64,000 bases of DNA from Firmicutes bacterium HGW-Firmicutes-2 (GTDB lineage: Bacteria > Bacillota > Clostridia > Lachnospirales > Vallitaleaceae), in contig PGZV01000022.1 in NCBI GenBank assembly GCA_002841495.1, positions 51,171-115,170 on the forward strand, written 5' to 3'. Position 1 is the first letter of the stretch; every line of letters starts with the position of its first letter. Positions 29,470 through 37,608 of this stretch are shown here, one piece after another. Position numbers and translations under genes: made by a program. The notes beneath the pieces are model-generated. The model worked only from the letters and a program-made list of their open reading frames with translations, searched no databases and was not told the origin of the DNA.

Positions 29470-30285
29470 TTATGATTTATCTTTGATGAGCGTTTTTGCA
29501 ACATCCGGTACTAAAGTCTGTTCTTCAAAAGGAGGTCGAATATAATTGGTCTCTTCCTGTCTTTCCGGTAGTTTAATTTTTTCCGGTGTTAAATCTTGAT
29601 AATCAATTTTACTTAATAAATGGGATATGCAATTAATACGGGCATGCTTTTTAATATCTGCATCCACCACATACCATGGTGCCTGTTTTATATCTGTATA
29701 GGCAAACATCGTGTCTTTTGCCCTGGAATACTCAACCCAAAACCTTCTGGATTCCACATCCATAGGGCTAATCTTCCACCGTTTTGTAGGATCATTGATG
29801 CGATCTTGGAATCTACTTTCTTGTTCATCATCGCTCACTGAAAACCAGTATTTGATCAATATAATACCTGACCGCACGAGCATTTTTTCGAATTCAGGGG
29901 CACTTCTTAAGAACTCCTGATATTCCTCTTCCGTACAAAAACTCATAACACGCTCAACACCGGCTCTGTTGTACCAGCTACGGTCAAAAAGCACGATTTC
30001 TCCTGCCGCTGGAAGATGCGACACATATCTTTGAAAATACCACTGGGTCTTTTCTTTTTCCGTTGGGATACCAAGGGCAACAACTCTACAAACACGAGGA
30101 TTGAGCTTTTCCGTTATACGCTTAATGACGCCACCTTTACCGGCTGCGTCCCTACCTTCGAAGACCACAACAACCCTAAGTCCTTTTGCTTTTACCCACT
30201 CCTGTAATTTTACCAGTTCCACTTGCAATTCATCTAGCTTCTTCAAATAAACCTTATTGGCTATTTTTTTCTTTTTATCACCCAA
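29470..30285 (-). CDS. ppk2: Polyphosphate kinase 2 family protein
   Basis: Transfers phosphate between polyphosphate and nucleoside di- or monophosphates. 271 residues, one PPK2 domain. Walker A FEGRDAAGKGGVIKR (about 43-57), Walker B VLFDRSWYNRAGVERVMSF (about 98-116), lid region with DPTKRWKISPMD and WYVVDADIKKHARIN. The single-domain size fits class I (ADP-phosphorylating) or class III; the sequence alone does not settle the nucleotide preference. ATG is close to a leader that holds no obvious riboswitch. Confidence 0.93.
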   Translation of the reverse strand: MGDKKKKIANKVYLKKLDELQVELVKLQEWVKAKGLRVVVVFEGRDAAGKGGVIKRITEKLNPRVCRVVALGIPTEKEKTQWYFQRYVSHLPAAGEIVLFDRSWYNRAGVERVMSFCTEEEYQEFLRSAPEFEKMLVRSGIILIKYWFSVSDDEQESRFQDRINDPTKRWKISPMDVESRRFWVEYSRAKDTMFAYTDIKQAPWYVVDADIKKHARINCISHLLSKIDYQDLTPEKIKLPERQEETNYIRPPFEEQTLVPDVAKTLIKDKS

Positions 30286-30416
30286 AACCTAACCCCCCAT
30301 ACAAAAACTAATTTTACTGTTACTCATATTCTAACATACTATCTATATCAATAATACACTAAAAAGACTTAGTGGGATTATATCACCATAAGCCTCGCAT
30401 TTATATTTTATAGCGT

Positions 30417-30445
30417 TTGCTTTTTTTATATGAATTCGCTATAAT
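30417..30445 (+). promoter_or_regulatory. sigma-A promoter of the DUF1294 gene
   Basis: TTGCTT, 17-bp spacer, TATAAT, followed about 30 bp later by the GAGAGGAG ribosome binding site of the DUF1294 gene. Confidence 0.7.
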
Positions 30446-30476
30446 CAATTTAGATTTATTGAGAGGAGCAACAACT

Positions 30477-30749
30477 TTGATTGACAACTTCCTATTAATT
30501 ACAATTGCAGTTATTAATTGTTTCACCTTTGCCGTTTACGGCATTGATAAAATAAAAGCCGTTAACAATGAATGGCGTGTTTCTGAAAAAAGATTGTTAA
30601 GTTTATCTATGTTAGGACCCTTTGGCTCTTTACTTGGTATGAAGCTTTTTCGCCATAAAGTTAAAAAACCTAGATTCTATGTCGGCATTCCTTTTTTTGC
30701 TATCGTTCAGCTTATTCTCATCAGCCTTTACATGGCCTTTATTCACTAG
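30477..30749 (+). CDS. DUF1294 family membrane protein
   Basis: 90 residues from TTG 30477, which follows GAGAGGAGCAACAACT; a longer frame from 30417 would overlap the promoter. Two predicted membrane segments (about 5-20 and 68-86) flank a conserved loop: AVYGIDKIKAVNNEWRVSE and LLSLSMLGPFGSLLGMKLFRHKV, typical of DUF1294. The function of the family is unknown. The 3' end overlaps the convergent DUF2225 gene by 11 bp. Confidence 0.85.
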   Translation: MIDNFLLITIAVINCFTFAVYGIDKIKAVNNEWRVSEKRLLSLSMLGPFGSLLGMKLFRHKVKKPRFYVGIPFFAIVQLILISLYMAFIH

Positions 30750-31581
30750 AAGTGGCTTCTTTTTCTTCTTTTATTTTTTGATTGACCAAATCTTTAACGT
30801 CTCGTGCCTTGTCTTTTAGTCTCTGATGGCTACCTTCAGCTACCATTACCTTAGACAGCCAACGTTTTGAATGGCTATGGTCACCTAATTCATAAGCCAA
30901 AACACCTAATAAGTAATAATAAGTGGGTTGGTTCATACCAAAAACAGGAAAACTGATGGTCTCATAAGCTTCAAGAAAACCCATATAGGCATTTTTTACA
31001 AAATTGAGGCGTTCTAAGGTTAATGCCTCTTTTTTATCCTCTTCTGTAAGCGTCTCCAAATACCCGTCAAGGATCCAGGAAATTCTTAAGCAAAGATATG
31101 CCTTGTTAATGCTTTTAGAGCCCATAACAATAGCGTTATACAACGCAAGCTTATTGTTAACCAAAGCCGTTTTATAATCATAATCCTTTTGTTCTTCCTT
31201 AGGTATGAATTTGGAGGATATCTTTTCTCTTATGGCCTTAACCTGACGCTCAGAAATCTTATTATAACTTGTATTTAGAGCCGCGTAGCCACAAGCATTA
31301 CATTGAACAACGTCATAAAGCAATGGATCAATCTTTGAGTAAACAGGGCGTAATGTCAGACTGGTTTTTTCAAATCTATTGACACTTGTTTTCACCGTTT
31401 TTGATAAAAATTCATGGTCGCAAACCGGACATTTGATTTTTCTATCAAATACCAGTTGTTGTGTCTTCTTTGTTGTTACCACTTTTTTTACCTGTTTTTC
31501 ATCTTTGGGTTGACTATTAAAATCCAAAGGTTGATCACTATCTAATCCAAAAGCGCCTAAATCTGAAAACATTGATTCCAT
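30739..31581 (-). CDS. DUF2225 family protein
   Basis: 280 residues. After a variable N terminus, a zinc-ribbon-like pair: KIKCPVCDHEFLSKTVKTS (about 48-66) and VVQCNACGYAALN (about 91-103). The remainder is helical (RISWILDGYL, YYYLLGVLAYELGDHSHSKRWL) and resembles a TPR-like array. The family is common in Clostridia and Bacilli and has no established role. It lies downstream of glnS on the same strand with an 85-bp gap. Confidence 0.85.
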   Translation of the reverse strand: MESMFSDLGAFGLDSDQPLDFNSQPKDEKQVKKVVTTKKTQQLVFDRKIKCPVCDHEFLSKTVKTSVNRFEKTSLTLRPVYSKIDPLLYDVVQCNACGYAALNTSYNKISERQVKAIREKISSKFIPKEEQKDYDYKTALVNNKLALYNAIVMGSKSINKAYLCLRISWILDGYLETLTEEDKKEALTLERLNFVKNAYMGFLEAYETISFPVFGMNQPTYYYLLGVLAYELGDHSHSKRWLSKVMVAEGSHQRLKDKARDVKDLVNQKIKEEKEATSSE

Positions 31582-31666
31582 TATATACTCCTTATTGATT
31601 CATTCATAGCTACTCCAAAACCAAAGTTCTTCAATCCGTATCTAAATTGAAGAACCTTCTTATAAA

Positions 31667-33313
31667 CTAAAAATTACTCTTTAATGAAACAATCTGATTC
31701 ATGACCAATAGCTCTTTCGTTGTAAGTTCTTTATCTACAACATAGTACCCATTTCGAATGAACTGGAAACGTTTCTCCCCTTGATCTATAAACTTCAAAA
31801 TAGATCTTTCAACAAGAGCATCCTCATATACTTTTTTCGAATTCATATTAATGGACTCTACCAACTGATCATCACTGGGTTCTTCTAAAAATAAATCTTC
31901 ATACAGCCTAACTGTACACTTGGTGACGTCTGACGCACTTAACCAATGAATGGTGCCTTTGGGTTTTCTTTCATTAAAGCCTGACCCACTTTTAGTTGCA
32001 GGATCATAGGTGCATCGAAGTTCAACCACTTCACCTTGATCATCTTTTATAACCTCATTACATTTTATAAAATATGCCGATCTTAAACGAACTTCTTCTC
32101 CCGGAGATAATCTTTTGAATTTTTTAGAAGGTTGCTCACAAAAATCCTCACGTTCGATATACAGTTCTTTCGTAAAAGGCAGTTTTCTTGAACCAAATTC
32201 CGGATTTGAGAAATGGTTATCCACATCCACATATTCCGTTTCTTCAAGATTGGTTATGACAACTTTCAAGGGGCTTTGTACCATCATTAGGCACATCACT
32301 TTTTCCTTCAAATCTTGTCGTACAAAGTGCTCCAACATTTTGTAGTCTACGGTTGTTGATGTTTTCGGTACACCGATTTCATTCACAAAATCAAATATGG
32401 CTTCCTTAGTAACACCACGTCGTCTAAGACCTTTAATGGTAGGCAATCTAGGATCATCCCACCCATCCAAAATACCACTGTCCACCAATTGCTTCAGATA
32501 GCGTTTGGACGTTACCACGCCTGTAAGGTTCAATCTTCCAAACTCGATTTGTCTTGGTAATACGCCTTTTAAATCAAGGGCATCAAGTACCCAATCATAC
32601 AATGGTCTGTGGTTAATAAATTCATTTGAACATAAGGAATGGGTTACACCTTCAATATAATCTTGAATGGGATGGGCAAAATCATACATAGGATAAATAC
32701 ACCATTCACTACCGGTTCTATAGTGTTTTTCTTTTAGTACACGATAAATAACCGGATCTCTAAGGATTAGATTGGGGCTTTCCATATCAATTTTCGCTCT
32801 TAGGACACGTACACCTTCATCAACCAGACCAAGTCGCATGTCCTCAAACAATTTCAAATTTTCTTCCGGTGAACGATCTCTATATGGGCTATTCTTACCT
32901 GATTCAGTTAAAGTACCTCGGTAAGTTCGCATTTCTTCCATGGTCAAATCACAAACATAGGCTTTGCCTTGTCTAATTAAAAAGGTAGCATAATCAAAAA
33001 TCTGCTTAGAATAGTCCGAGCCAAAGAAAGGTTCTTTACCATAATCACAACCAAGCCATGCCATATCTTCTATAATCGCATGGACGTACTCCATATCTTC
33101 CTTCATTGGGTTTGTATCGTCAAATCTCAAATTAAACTGACCACCATATTTTTTTGCTATACCATAACTGATGTTGATGGCATAAGCACTTCCGATATGT
33201 AGATAGCCATTAGGCTCAGGGGGGAATCTGGTAACAACTTTGTCTATATTTCTGTTTTCTTTATCCTCATATACCAATCGGTCGACAAAATTCAACGCAA
33301 CATTTTCACTCAT
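31667..33313 (-). CDS. glnS: Glutamine--tRNA ligase
   Basis: Charges tRNA-Gln directly. 548 residues. Class I signatures RFPPEPNGYLHIGSAYA (HIGH motif, about 29-45) and VTSKRYLKQLV (the KMSKS counterpart, about 268). The GlnRS-specific feature is PPEPNG rather than the PSPTG of GluRS, and the C-terminal half is the beta-barrel anticodon domain (SGSGFNERKPKGTIHWLSA). Many Clostridia use the GatCAB route, so a direct GlnRS is worth noting but not rare. No T-box leader is seen upstream. Confidence 0.95.
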   Translation of the reverse strand: MSENVALNFVDRLVYEDKENRNIDKVVTRFPPEPNGYLHIGSAYAINISYGIAKKYGGQFNLRFDDTNPMKEDMEYVHAIIEDMAWLGCDYGKEPFFGSDYSKQIFDYATFLIRQGKAYVCDLTMEEMRTYRGTLTESGKNSPYRDRSPEENLKLFEDMRLGLVDEGVRVLRAKIDMESPNLILRDPVIYRVLKEKHYRTGSEWCIYPMYDFAHPIQDYIEGVTHSLCSNEFINHRPLYDWVLDALDLKGVLPRQIEFGRLNLTGVVTSKRYLKQLVDSGILDGWDDPRLPTIKGLRRRGVTKEAIFDFVNEIGVPKTSTTVDYKMLEHFVRQDLKEKVMCLMMVQSPLKVVITNLEETEYVDVDNHFSNPEFGSRKLPFTKELYIEREDFCEQPSKKFKRLSPGEEVRLRSAYFIKCNEVIKDDQGEVVELRCTYDPATKSGSGFNERKPKGTIHWLSASDVTKCTVRLYEDLFLEEPSDDQLVESINMNSKKVYEDALVERSILKFIDQGEKRFQFIRNGYYVVDKELTTKELLVMNQIVSLKSNF

Positions 33314-33497
33314 ATACTGACTCCTTAGCCATTTATATTTTTTTCAGCCTTTGCTGATTATTTCATGACTCTTCAAATTCTCTGTAGCATTCCTATTATA
33401 CTATAGGTCTTAGGAATTTGAAAGCATGAAGTCTTCTTAAACGTCTTTACAATTCTAACAAGGAAAGACCAATGTGTCAAATCATGACTCAGAGTAC

Positions 33498-33541
33498 AAA
33501 AAAGTAACAATCCACTATGTATCTCATAGATTGCTACTTTT
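33498..33541. terminator. terminator downstream of the two-TM protein gene
   Basis: AAAAAAGTA-A-CAATC and GATTG-C-TACTTTTTT form a stem with one mismatch and T-runs on both strands. It lies 24 bp past the stop of the gene at 33565-34170. Confidence 0.75.
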
Positions 33542-33564
33542 TTATTCTAAAACTATTATCAGTG

Positions 33565-34170
33565 CTAAAAAAATCTATTTTTTTGATCCATTTCACTTTG
33601 TATGCCAAAATCAATTCTCTCATGTATACACTCAAATAGACTCAGACTGGATACATCATAGGCTTGTCCCGTTCTGTTATTATATATAATGCCTTTATTG
33701 CTGATGGTTATGGAATCAAGCATTTCCATAGCCAGAAACTCTACGGTAATGTCGCCACTTAGTGTCGGGCTTTTTGTAATGGTTGTAGATTCCTTAAAAG
33801 AAGGTATGTACATGGTTTCTTCAAGTGTTGTTATGATGTCATGTATAACCGCTGGATCTTTAATCCAATAAGCTTCATGCTGTCCTTTGCTCACTTTTAA
33901 TGAAAAAATACTCGCCGTATGCTCAGACGCAATCACATCGTTAAAACTCTGAACCTGATAATAATTGAATATGGTAATGAGACTGGTAATAATCATAAAT
34001 ATCATCATGAATTGAGTCCTTGGACTACCGATCCACAAAACCGCCAAATGATTTTTACCTATATTATGTTTTTCAATGTTAAGCATATGTATCATGCTGT
34101 TAATAATAATCAACATGAAAATGACACCATAGAATATAGCACCATAAAATATAAACTCAGTAAAAATCAT
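33565..34170 (-). CDS. Hypothetical two-TM membrane protein
   Basis: 201 residues from ATG 34170, behind GTGGGAGG. Two membrane segments (about 5-27 and 50-70) and an extracytoplasmic-looking C-terminal domain of about 125 residues (IFSLKVSKGQHEAYWIKD, GDITVEFLAMEMLDS) with no recognised motif. No family is assigned. The divergent gene on the right is a polysaccharide deacetylase, which may or may not be related. Confidence 0.65.
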   Translation of the reverse strand: MIFTEFIFYGAIFYGVIFMLIIINSMIHMLNIEKHNIGKNHLAVLWIGSPRTQFMMIFMIITSLITIFNYYQVQSFNDVIASEHTASIFSLKVSKGQHEAYWIKDPAVIHDIITTLEETMYIPSFKESTTITKSPTLSGDITVEFLAMEMLDSITISNKGIIYNNRTGQAYDVSSLSLFECIHERIDFGIQSEMDQKNRFF

Positions 34171-34347
34171 AATGCCTCCCACTAGATTGATAATTATTTT
34201 TTGATGACTTTAGTCACTTTTTTCCGCTCATTATTTTTTTATAGCCCTACTTGGCATGTTTTAACTTCTAGTATTATAATGATGAATATGCTATAATTTT
34301 TAATTGTTAGTCCATCCAGCACAACATGATCAGGGAGGCGTTATCGC

Positions 34348-35100
34348 ATGTCCTTTACGACTTTATTATATCACGAGATCAGGGAAAGTCTTACACTAAG
34401 ACCCGATTCACCATCCCCCATAAAAGTCAAACAAAGTTATACAGATCTATTACCTACCATACTTTTTGTTACTTTAGAGAATTTCGAAGCACAAATGCAG
34501 AATCTGTACGAACAAAATTATCATACATTAACCTTAAATGAAGTCATAGATTACTATTACAGTGGTGCCGAAATACCTAAGAAGTCTGTGTTGATTACTT
34601 TTGATGACTGTTATCAATCTCTATGGTATTATGCTTATCCTGTGTTAAAAAAATATAACTTTCATGCAGTAGCTTTTGTAGTTACAGGTTGGTTAAACGA
34701 GCACTCAGAACCATTTAACCCCAATCAATCTATTTGTTTAACTGCCGAGAGCCTTAAAAATATGAGTGATGTCTTTGAGTATGCCAACCATACACACGCA
34801 TTTCATATACGACTTAATCCAACAACAAATAAAGCGATGATTTCAAGTGGTCTGGAATTTTCCCAAGATTTAGACCGTTGTAATGCTAACCCATTGATTA
34901 CTTCACCACAAGTTTTTGCTTATACTTTCGGTCTATATAATGATGCCAATATCGCTTTACTTAAAGACAAAAGTTTCAAACTGGCATTCACCAGTGCCAC
35001 GGGCAAAAATACAAGGGATACGAATCCATTATTGTTAAATAGAAATGTAATCCCTCACTTCATGGACTTGTCGACTTTCAATCTGATTCTCAACTCATAA
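34348..35100 (+). CDS. Polysaccharide deacetylase family protein
   Basis: 250 residues. NodB-fold elements: TTLLYHEIRE (about 4-13), SVLITFDDCYQSLWYYAYPVL (split signature, FDD with metal aspartates, about 79-99), HAVAFVVTGWL and FEYANHTHAFHI (HTHxxH metal histidines, about 148-155). It has no signal peptide, so it may act in the cytoplasm or be non-classically exported. It precedes the ABC substrate-binding lipoprotein by 18 bp on the same strand, which links it to that cluster. Confidence 0.8.
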   Translation: MSFTTLLYHEIRESLTLRPDSPSPIKVKQSYTDLLPTILFVTLENFEAQMQNLYEQNYHTLTLNEVIDYYYSGAEIPKKSVLITFDDCYQSLWYYAYPVLKKYNFHAVAFVVTGWLNEHSEPFNPNQSICLTAESLKNMSDVFEYANHTHAFHIRLNPTTNKAMISSGLEFSQDLDRCNANPLITSPQVFAYTFGLYNDANIALLKDKSFKLAFTSATGKNTRDTNPLLLNRNVIPHFMDLSTFNLILNS

Positions 35101-35118
35101 AATATAAAGGAGAACATC

Positions 35119-36069
35119 ATGAAAAAAACAATCACATTACTGATGCTAATTACCCTTCTTTCCGTCCTCTTTGGTTGTTCAAAAGAAATGAACTCCGGTA
35201 CCTCAATAGACTTATTACCTTCAGGTGAGGTCTTAAATATCGGTATTCTGCCAGCCGAAGCCTCCATTCCTATCATCATTGCAAAAGAAAAAGGCTTTTT
35301 CGAAGAGATTGGTGTCAATGTTTCGATAAAAACATTTACATCACCTAACGATAGAAATATTGCTGTTCAAGCCAAAGAGATTGATGGTACAATCGGTGAT
35401 GTTATGACGGCTGCTGTTTTTGTTGATCGTGGTATACCCATGAAAATCACCTCGGATATACGAGAGGATTTCAAAATACTCTCTTCACCTAATTCTTCAG
35501 TTAGGACCATAAAAGCATTAGATGGCAAAACAGTTTCTCTTGTTCCTAACTTCATTTTAGAATATATTATGGATACCTTTGCTAAAGAGAACGATATCAC
35601 TTATGACATTGTCGAGATACCTTCTTTTGCTGCAAGAGCGGAAGCACTCATGTCTGACCAAATTGATGGTGTTGTTTTCACTGAGCCTCAAGCCGGTATG
35701 TTGGTTACAAATGGCGCTCATTTATTGGGCAGTTCAAAAACAGCAGGTATTAAAGGTGGCGCCTTTATCTTCACGGAAGATGTGTTACTAGGTCGACCCG
35801 GTGATGTAAAAGCATTTTATGAAAGTTATAATGAAGCTATAGATTATATGAACGAAGTTGAAGTCAGTGCGTATAGTGAAATCTTAGCCAATTATCAGTT
35901 TCCTGAATCTATTAATGACTATTTGTCCAATCAAGAAGAAGTTTTCCAATATGCGGGACATATAAGCGTTGAACAATTTGATGATATTATGGAATGGACC
36001 AAAGAAAAAGAACAGATTAGTCGATTATATTCTTTTGAAGAGCTTACAGATTTTTCTTATATTGACTAA
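35119..36069 (+). CDS. ABC transporter substrate-binding lipoprotein (NMT1/SsuA type)
   Basis: 316 residues. Lipoprotein signal with Cys at about residue 20 (VLFGCSKE). Periplasmic-binding fold with LNIGILPAEASIPIIIAKEKGFFEEIGVNV at the N-terminal lobe and FTSPNDRNIAVQAKEIDG, the pattern of nitrate/sulfonate/thiamine-precursor binding proteins. The ligand is not evident. Convergent with the ATPase and the damaged permease gene, which lie on the other strand behind a shared terminator. ATG follows AAAGGAGAACATC. Confidence 0.87.
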   Translation: MKKTITLLMLITLLSVLFGCSKEMNSGTSIDLLPSGEVLNIGILPAEASIPIIIAKEKGFFEEIGVNVSIKTFTSPNDRNIAVQAKEIDGTIGDVMTAAVFVDRGIPMKITSDIREDFKILSSPNSSVRTIKALDGKTVSLVPNFILEYIMDTFAKENDITYDIVEIPSFAARAEALMSDQIDGVVFTEPQAGMLVTNGAHLLGSSKTAGIKGGAFIFTEDVLLGRPGDVKAFYESYNEAIDYMNEVEVSAYSEILANYQFPESINDYLSNQEEVFQYAGHISVEQFDDIMEWTKEKEQISRLYSFEELTDFSYID

Positions 36070-36082
36070 GATGCCAAAAATA

Positions 36083-36126
36083 AAAGAAGCTGCAAATCAG
36101 TTTAAATGCTGATTTGCAGCTTCTTT
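36083..36126. terminator. bidirectional terminator between binding protein and permease
   Basis: An 18-bp perfect stem (AAAGAAGCTGCAAATCAG and complement) with an 8-nt loop and T-runs on both strands, serving the convergent genes. Confidence 0.92.
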
Positions 36127-36806
36127 TTATTGCCAAGGTGTTAGGCATACTTCTATATAGTCTAAAATTTTAAATAACAAAATACCTACAAATCCCAATA
36201 CCAAAATGCCACTAAACATCTCAATATAATTCATCTTTGTCCAAGCGCTTAACACATAATAACCAATACCATAGGTTGTTGCATAGTTTTCAGCAAAAAA
36301 CAAGGATGCAAGTGCTATGCCTATACTCATTCTTAAGCCTGTGAAAAGATTGGGTAATATGGCCGGTAGTATCAGATATCTTATTCTCTGCTTCCTGTTT
36401 ACAAGGTAGCTATCCATTACTTTAAAATATATATTGTCAATATGCTTAATGCCATCTCTAATAGATAAAATAATCTGAAATACAATAATCCAAACCATCA
36501 AAATAATCTTGGACGTATTACCAAGTCCGAACATCAGCATAAACACCGGTAGAAAAGCCACCTTTGGTATTGGATATATAAAATAGAGAAAGTCAACAGC
36601 GAGATACCAATGGCTGCTACTACCCTTAAAATACTTGCTAAAGAGTGTTGAGAAAGTATTAAGATATGACTTAAAGTATAGATGATTGTTGTTATGGGCG
36701 ACGGCACTGTATGTGTCTTTAATACGACATGAAAAAGTTGCCATATCAGCAAAAAACTAATTAAACCTACAGCCATGTTTTTAAATAGAAAAGTATTATC
36801 TTTCAC
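36127..36806 (-). pseudogene. ABC transporter permease (SsuC/TauC type), broken
   Basis: Two overlapping frames together make up one binding-protein-dependent permease. The N-terminal frame (from 36806) gives MKDNTFLFKNMAVGLISFLL and HSLASILRVVAAIGISLL. The C-terminal frame continues with DFLYFIYPIPKVAFLPVF and the EAA-type loop region around RIRYLILPAILPNLFTGLRM. About 20 residues normally lying between these (the GxPLGxxxG stretch) are missing, and the frame is shifted. This points to a deletion rather than a single read error. The start overlaps the ATPase gene by 11 bp, so the order ATPase-permease is typical. The transporter is probably non-functional unless another permease serves it. 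Confidence 0.8.
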
Positions 36807-37542
36807 CTAACACCTCCATATTTAATCTTTTTCGAATTTTGATACATGCATCATAAAATCCCAATTGTTCCCTCGGTTTAGTTATACCAAAATATGGGTT
36901 AGTTATTGAGGAAATATGACCATCATCATTAATGATTAGAATGGTCTGGCCTAAGATCATAGCCTCTTCGACATCGTGGGTCACAAACAATAAGGTCCCC
37001 TTCTGCTTCATTTGCTCCTTTAAGATTAATTTTTGTAATACTTCTTTGGTCATAGCATCCAAAGCCGATGTGGGTTCATCCATCAGAAGAAGGTCCGGCT
37101 TTTCTATGAGCGTCCTAGCCAGAGCCACCCTTTGCCGTTCACCGCCACTTAATTCTTTTGGATACTTATGTTGATGACCATCAAGGCCAATCTCTTTTAT
37201 CATATCCTCAACAACCCAGTTATCATCCTTCTTCCATCCTTTAATCTTTAACGGCATGGCGATTGCCTCTCCCACCGTTTGCCACGGAAATAATCCAAGC
37301 TCTTGGAACAAAAATGAAGTTTCTCTTCTTGGTTGATTGAGGATAGAACCTTTTATGGTTATTCTCCCTTTATCCGGATTAAGAAATCCTGCGATTAGAT
37401 TGAGTAAAGTGCTTTTGCCTGAACCTGATTTTCCAATAAGGGCATAAGCTATATTCTCTTCTAAGACCAAATTCAATCGGTCAAAAACCTGCTGATTCTC
37501 AAAACATATTGTAACGTCATTGAGTTCCACAAATATACTCAT
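36796..37542 (-). CDS. ABC transporter ATP-binding protein (SsuB/TauB type)
   Basis: 248 residues, one ABC domain with all motifs: Walker A GKSGSGKSTLLN (about 37-48), Q-loop FLFQELGLFPWQTVGEAI, signature ELSGGERQRVALARTL (about 131-146), Walker B LLLMDEPTSALD (about 151-162) and the switch VTHDVEEA. Partner of the permease just downstream and of the SBP at 35.1-36.1 kb. Intact although the permease is broken. Confidence 0.9.
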   Translation of the reverse strand: MSIFVELNDVTICFENQQVFDRLNLVLEENIAYALIGKSGSGKSTLLNLIAGFLNPDKGRITIKGSILNQPRRETSFLFQELGLFPWQTVGEAIAMPLKIKGWKKDDNWVVEDMIKEIGLDGHQHKYPKELSGGERQRVALARTLIEKPDLLLMDEPTSALDAMTKEVLQKLILKEQMKQKGTLLFVTHDVEEAMILGQTILIINDDGHISSITNPYFGITKPREQLGFYDACIKIRKRLNMEVLGER

Positions 37543-37608
37543 AACTAACTCCTACTCATTTAATCTGTCTTTGAGACATGGTTCATTAATCTAGCTTATA
37601 CCTTTCTC

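Noticed and set aside
36127..36744. The 205-codon frame as an intact permease
   Set aside because: Its first ~50 codons are out of the permease frame; the true N terminus lies in the overlapping frame from 36806.
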